Source: Streptomyces griseocarneus
Lineage (GTDB): Bacteria > Actinomycetota > Actinomycetes > Streptomycetales > Streptomycetaceae
Reading direction: 5' to 3'
DNA: 64,000 nucleotides
Assembly: GCF_014655595.1 (NCBI RefSeq)
Contig: NZ_BNBL01000002.1
Coordinates: forward strand, 372,170-436,169
The translations under genes were made by a program, and so were the position numbers. The notes beneath the pieces were generated by a model that searched no databases, had not been told where the DNA came from, and was given only the letters and a program-made list of their open reading frames with translations. Positions 60,070 through 64,000 of this stretch are shown piece after piece (position 1 is the stretch's first letter; each line of letters opens with the position of its first letter).

Positions 60070-62100
60070 TCACCTCCCCGAGGCGGTCAGGGAGCAGGTG
60101 GCCTTGGCGGTCCGGCCCGGGTCGCTCTCCGAGCGCGCGGTGAGCGTGACCTTGCCGGCGCGGTCGGCCCCCGCCTTCGCGCTCACGGCGACGTCGACCG
60201 GGACCGAGGTGCCGGCGGCCGCGGTGGTGAGGCGGTTGGGCAGCCAGGCCGACCAGCCGCGCCCGGAGGCCTCGGCCGACAGGCGGTAGACGTCGGAGGA
60301 GGCGAGCGTGCCGCCCCCAGGGGCGGGCTTGCCGGTGTTGGCGAGCGCGAAGGTGCACAGGGCGCGGCCGTCGGCGGGCTTGCCCTTCGCCGAGCCCGGG
60401 CGGAGGGCGACCCCGCGCTCCTGCGGTCCCGCGCCGTCCAGCGACTTGACGCCGATGTCGTAGGAGAGGACGCCGGAGGCGTCGCGGCGCACGTTGAGCA
60501 CGTAGAAGCGCAGCCGGTTGGCCTCGTCGACGTACTCGTAGGAGCTGCCGGAGTCGGCCCCGGCGTGGAAGAGCGCGTCGCTGAGCTGGCGGTAGTCACC
60601 CATGGTGATCTTCTGCTGGGTGCCGTCGGGGCGGGTGAAGTCCACCAGGCCGATGTCCTCCGGGTGCGCGTCGATCACCCAGGCGAACGGGGCCCGGTCG
60701 GCGTTCTTGGTCTTGCTCAGCAGGACCCCGTGGTCGGGGGTGAAGGAGTCCATGCCCATGCGGTCGACGACCTCGAGGGTGTAGTTGTCGTAGCCGCCGC
60801 CGTCGCACAGGGGGTCGGTGGCGCGGTCGCAGGCGGGGGACAGGTCGCGGCCCATGCTGATGTTGACGCCGGTGAGGCCCTTGTCGCCGGGCGGCGCGGA
60901 GCGGGCGGTGACGCGGGCGACGACGAGGCCGGAGTTCTTGAGGGCGTCGCGGTCGAGCCGCAGCACGTTCCTGTCGTCGACGATGCCCAGCTTCATCTTG
61001 TCCCGCAGGACGTGCTGGGCGCCCATGGAGCCGCCGGCCGCGGCGGGGATCCGCCAGCGGGTGTGGGGGCCTCCGGGGCCGTTGAACGAGCCGCGCGAGA
61101 GCATGCCCCAGATGCCGGTGTAGGCGCGGCTGAGGGGGGTGCCGTAGGGGTTGTTGTAGTTGTCCCCGATGCCCAGGATGTGGCTGAGCTCGTGGGCGAA
61201 CGTGGCCATGCCGGAGCTCTCGGCCTGGGTGGACGAGCCGTTCGCGGCGTTGGGCCAGATGCGGGCGGCCGCCTGCCAGGAGGTCCAGGGCACGTAGCGC
61301 GTCGCGGCGGCGTTGCCGCCGGAGGGGATGGGGGAGGGCGGCCCCCACGCGGCCGGTACGTCCTGCGGGGAGGCGAACCGCATCTGCCCGAACTCCTGCC
61401 AGGCCGAGGACTCGTCCACGCCGGCGGTGAGGTAGAAGACGAAGTCGAACTCGCCGGCCTTGCCCGCGCCCACGTCGGCGACCCACGCGCGCTTGCCGTC
61501 GGCGCGGATGTCCTTGCCGCAGGTGTCGCCGCGCGGGCAGGCGCCGGGGTTCATGCCGGGCTCGATGCCGTACTGGTACGACTTCCACGGCATGCGGTAC
61601 ACGCCGAAGGCCGTCAGGTCGACGCCGACGCGGCCGCCGGAGTCCTCCATCCAGTACTCGTTGATGGTGTGGCCGTGGTTGAGCGGCCCGGGCTTGTTGA
61701 GGAAGTCCCGGTAGAACCCGGGCAGTCGCTCGCGGGGCACGCCGGAGGCGGCGGGCAGCGGATTGCCGAACCGTGCGGAGCCGGCCGGCTTGCTGACCGA
61801 GAACTCCTCGTCGGGGTAGTCCAGGAGGACCAGCGCGCCCTTGAACGTACGCCGGGTGGGCTTGACGTCCGGATCGGCCCAGTCGGTGCCGGGCACCGCG
61901 CGGTACTCGGCCCAGGTCATGTCGTCCGGATTGCGCCAGTGCTGAGGGTCGATCGGCTGGACGAGGGGCGGCCGGGGCCGGGGGGCTGCGTCCGGTGCGG
62001 CCCCGGCGGGGCCGGCCGCGACGGCGGCCAGGGTGCCGAAGAGCGCGGCGAGGACGCTCGTTCGGCGTAATCGGCGGTTGCCTCTGTGGCGGATGAACAA
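60070..62100 (-). CDS. secreted M6-family metalloprotease
   Basis: The 676-residue protein from TTG 62100 (GAGGTGAG upstream) has a signal peptide (RRTSVLAALFGTLAAVAAGPAGA) and an M6/immune inhibitor A-like peptidase domain. The zinc motif is HELSHILGIGDNYNNPYGTP (residues near 300; HExxH plus a downstream Asp), and FNGPGGPHTRWRIPAAAGG and SMGAQHVLRDKMKLGIVDD are typical of the family. The C-terminal about 180 residues form beta domains (GYDNYTLEVVDRMG; SSYEYVDEANRLRFYVLNVR; a last Ig-like module VPVDVAVSAKAGADRAGKVTLTARSES). It probably degrades extracellular protein. Confidence 0.87.
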   Translation of the reverse strand: MFIRHRGNRRLRRTSVLAALFGTLAAVAAGPAGAAPDAAPRPRPPLVQPIDPQHWRNPDDMTWAEYRAVPGTDWADPDVKPTRRTFKGALVLLDYPDEEFSVSKPAGSARFGNPLPAASGVPRERLPGFYRDFLNKPGPLNHGHTINEYWMEDSGGRVGVDLTAFGVYRMPWKSYQYGIEPGMNPGACPRGDTCGKDIRADGKRAWVADVGAGKAGEFDFVFYLTAGVDESSAWQEFGQMRFASPQDVPAAWGPPSPIPSGGNAAATRYVPWTSWQAAARIWPNAANGSSTQAESSGMATFAHELSHILGIGDNYNNPYGTPLSRAYTGIWGMLSRGSFNGPGGPHTRWRIPAAAGGSMGAQHVLRDKMKLGIVDDRNVLRLDRDALKNSGLVVARVTARSAPPGDKGLTGVNISMGRDLSPACDRATDPLCDGGGYDNYTLEVVDRMGMDSFTPDHGVLLSKTKNADRAPFAWVIDAHPEDIGLVDFTRPDGTQQKITMGDYRQLSDALFHAGADSGSSYEYVDEANRLRFYVLNVRRDASGVLSYDIGVKSLDGAGPQERGVALRPGSAKGKPADGRALCTFALANTGKPAPGGGTLASSDVYRLSAEASGRGWSAWLPNRLTTAAAGTSVPVDVAVSAKAGADRAGKVTLTARSESDPGRTAKATCSLTASGR

Positions 62101-62404
62101 GGCTCACCTCTTGCCCGGAGTGATCGGATGGGGACATGACAAGCAGTGCGATGGCTGTGGCCCTCGCGGTCAAGGTAGGGCGGGGAGGGGGGTGGCGCCA
62201 GAGTGCCTGCGGGACATTCCTGAGGCGGCGTGACCCCGGCCCGTCGCCGCTCCCTCACCCACCCCGACACTCTTCGCAAATCACGCATGCTGCGGCTGAA
62301 AGGGTGGAAGATGGGCCACGGCGTCAGAAATGGCTGTATTCGCTAATTCGCTAAGAAGGGTCAGGCAGGTAGATGCCGCCCATCAGGGTCCGGGAGCGCA
62401 GCGC
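62101..62404. other. divergent promoter region, M6 protease and qcrB
   Basis: This 304-bp gap holds an 8-bp tandem repeat TTCGCTAA (62339-62354) about 50 bp upstream of the qcrB start and an AT-richer patch around 62275-62350. No riboswitch, terminator or small ORF was recognised. Confidence 0.45.
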
Positions 62405-64000
62405 ATGACCAACACCCCACACACCACTGCGGCCGGACGGGGTTCCACCGCCCAGGCGTCGAGGGGGGAGAGGCTCGCGACCTGGGCCGACGGCCGCGTG
62501 GGCCTCTTCTCGCTCGCCAAGTCGAACCTGCGCAAGATCTTTCCCGACCACTGGTCGTTCATGCTGGGAGAGGTCGCCCTCTACTCGTTCCTCATCATCA
62601 TCCTGACCGGTGTCTACCTGACGCTGTTCTTCAAGCCCAGCATGGACGAGGTCGTCTATGACGGCTCGTACACCCCGCTGACCGGCATCATGATGTCCCA
62701 GGCGTACAAGTCGACGCTCGACATCAGCTTCGACGTCCGGGGCGGCCTGCTCCTGCGGCAGTTGCACCACTGGGCGGCGCTCGTCTTCATCATGGCGATG
62801 CTGGTGCACATGATGCGCGTCTTCTTCACCGGCGCGTTCCGCAAGCCCCGCGAGCTCAACTGGCTCATCGGAGCGGGCCTGTTGATCCTGGGCATGTTCG
62901 ACGGCTTCATGGGCTACTCGCTCCCCGACGACCTGCTCTCCGGCACCGGCATCCGGTTCATGGAGGGCGCGATCCTCTCCCTGCCGATCGTGGGCACCTA
63001 TCTGGTGTTCTTCATCTTCGGCGGCCAATTCCCCGGCACCATCTGGGTGCCGCGCATGTTCACCGTCCATGTGCTGCTGATTCCCGGCATCATGCTGGGC
63101 CTGCTGGTCGCCCACCTGATCCTGGTCTTCTTCCACAAGCACACCCAGGGCTACGGCCCGGGCAGGAACAACAAGAACGTCGTCGGCATGCCCCTGATGC
63201 CGGTCTACATGGCCAAGGCGGGGGGCTTCTTCTTCCTCGTCACCGGCGTGCTGGCCGTCTTCTCCGCCATCGCGCAGGTCAACCCGATCTGGTCGTACGG
63301 CCCCTACCGCCCGGACCAGGTCACCACCGACGCGCAGCCCGACTGGTACATGGGCTACTCCGAGGGCCTCATCCGCGTCATGCCCGGCTGGGAGATCAAT
63401 TTCCTCGGGCACACCCTGGTGCTGGGCGTGCTCATCCCGCTGATGATCTTCCCCATGATCCTGCTCGCGCTGTGGCTGTATCCCTTCTTCGAGGCCTGGC
63501 TCACCGGCGACCGGCGCGAGCACCACATCACCGAGCGGCCCCGCAACAACCCCAACCGCACCGCCTTCGGCGCGGCCTGGATCGCGGAGTACGCGCTCCT
63601 TCTCGTCGGAGGCGGCAACGACCTCTTCGCCACGCACTTCCAGCTCTCCCTGAACGCCATCACCTGGACCGTGCGAATCGGCTTCTTCGTGCTGCCCGTC
63701 CTCGTCTTCGTCATCACCAAGAGGTGGTGCCTGGGGCTGCAACGCCGGGACCACGACAAGGTGTTGCACGGGCGCGAGTCGGGCATCATCGTGCGCAAGC
63801 CCCACGGCGAGTACGTGGAGGTCCACGAGCCGCTGACGCAGTCGAGCCTGTACTCGCTGACCGCGCACGAGCAGTACCGGCCCCTCGAGCTTCCGCCCGA
63901 GGTGGACGAGAACGGCATCCGCCGCAGCATCAGCTGGTCGGAACGGGTCCGTGCCCGCCTGTCCAGGGCCTACTTCGGCGAGGGCGGCCAGATCCCGAAG
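62405..64000 (+). CDS. qcrB: cytochrome b subunit of the bc1 complex, partial at window edge
   Basis: ATG 62405 follows CGGGAGCG and opens a frame of 532 codons running off the right edge, close to the full length of Streptomyces QcrB (about 545-550). The product carries the b-type haem helices (LRQLHHWAALVFIMAMLVHMMRVFF and TVHVLLIPGIMLGLLVAHL), GYSLPDDLLSGTGIRFMEGAILSLPIVGTY and PDWYMGYSEGLIRVMPGWE of the Qo region. It passes electrons from menaquinol in the actinobacterial bcc-aa3 supercomplex. It has no qcrC or qcrA just upstream, where an M6 protease gene points away, so it may be a second, orphan copy. Confidence 0.93.
   Translation, partial: MTNTPHTTAAGRGSTAQASRGERLATWADGRVGLFSLAKSNLRKIFPDHWSFMLGEVALYSFLIIILTGVYLTLFFKPSMDEVVYDGSYTPLTGIMMSQAYKSTLDISFDVRGGLLLRQLHHWAALVFIMAMLVHMMRVFFTGAFRKPRELNWLIGAGLLILGMFDGFMGYSLPDDLLSGTGIRFMEGAILSLPIVGTYLVFFIFGGQFPGTIWVPRMFTVHVLLIPGIMLGLLVAHLILVFFHKHTQGYGPGRNNKNVVGMPLMPVYMAKAGGFFFLVTGVLAVFSAIAQVNPIWSYGPYRPDQVTTDAQPDWYMGYSEGLIRVMPGWEINFLGHTLVLGVLIPLMIFPMILLALWLYPFFEAWLTGDRREHHITERPRNNPNRTAFGAAWIAEYALLLVGGGNDLFATHFQLSLNAITWTVRIGFFVLPVLVFVITKRWCLGLQRRDHDKVLHGRESGIIVRKPHGEYVEVHEPLTQSSLYSLTAHEQYRPLELPPEVDENGIRRSISWSERVRARLSRAYFGEGGQIPK

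Overview
The window is chromosomal DNA from a Streptomyces or very close relative. GC is extremely high with strong third-position GC bias, GTG and TTG starts are common, most genes are single or in short operons, and secreted proteins, two-component systems, a Ser/Thr kinase, L,D-transpeptidase, SLT-domain secreted proteins and a Streptomyces-type QcrB are all present. I see no rRNA, tRNA, CRISPR array, transposase, integrase or prophage.

Layout. 0-8 kb: type I signal peptidase, small membrane proteins, lipoprotein L,D-transpeptidase, AnsP-like amino-acid permease, secreted alpha/beta hydrolase and 3-hydroxyisobutyryl-CoA hydrolase. 8-15 kb: a HelD-family ATPase, an unusual ECF sigma factor fused to an HxxxCxxC element, a membrane anchor and an external CAP-like domain, and a secreted metzincin with Fn3 and ricin modules. 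15-24.5 kb: a PAP2 phosphatase converging on a NarL-type two-component system, an O-methyltransferase, a Ser/Thr kinase, a second NarL-type two-component system, and a secreted/membrane protein pair. Palindromes with related cores lie beside both two-component systems.

24.6-44.2 kb: two nearly identical SLT-domain genes with the same leader sit in direct orientation about 18.6 kb apart. Between them are a P450, an Orn/Lys/Arg decarboxylase, a three-gene operon resembling a stripped-down PUFA/secondary-lipid synthase (KS-AT-ACP-KR-DH megasynthase, tandem-hotdog dehydratase without KS-CLF, PfaD-like enoyl reductase), an EamA-like membrane protein, two alpha/beta hydrolases and a divergent LysR regulator. 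The PKS, dehydratase and PfaD genes overlap by 4 bp each and probably act as one iterative lipid or polyketide synthase. The flanking SLT copies could recombine and delete the block.

44-64 kb: a lipoprotein, a Tat-signal protein resembling ETX/MTX2 (aerolysin-type) pore-forming toxins, a DUF1275 membrane protein, a methyltransferase and membrane protein, a large LuxR/MalT-type ATPase regulator, a Pro-rich secreted protein, an endonuclease/exonuclease/phosphatase protein, a core-type MetE-like methyltransferase, an FG-GAP protein of five 57-residue repeats, a CYTH protein, small unknowns, a class A PBP with altered transpeptidase motifs, an M6 metalloprotease, and at the right edge a qcrB without the usual qcrCA genes upstream, cut off near its C-terminus.

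All calls rest on reading the sequence and motif recognition; no database search was run.
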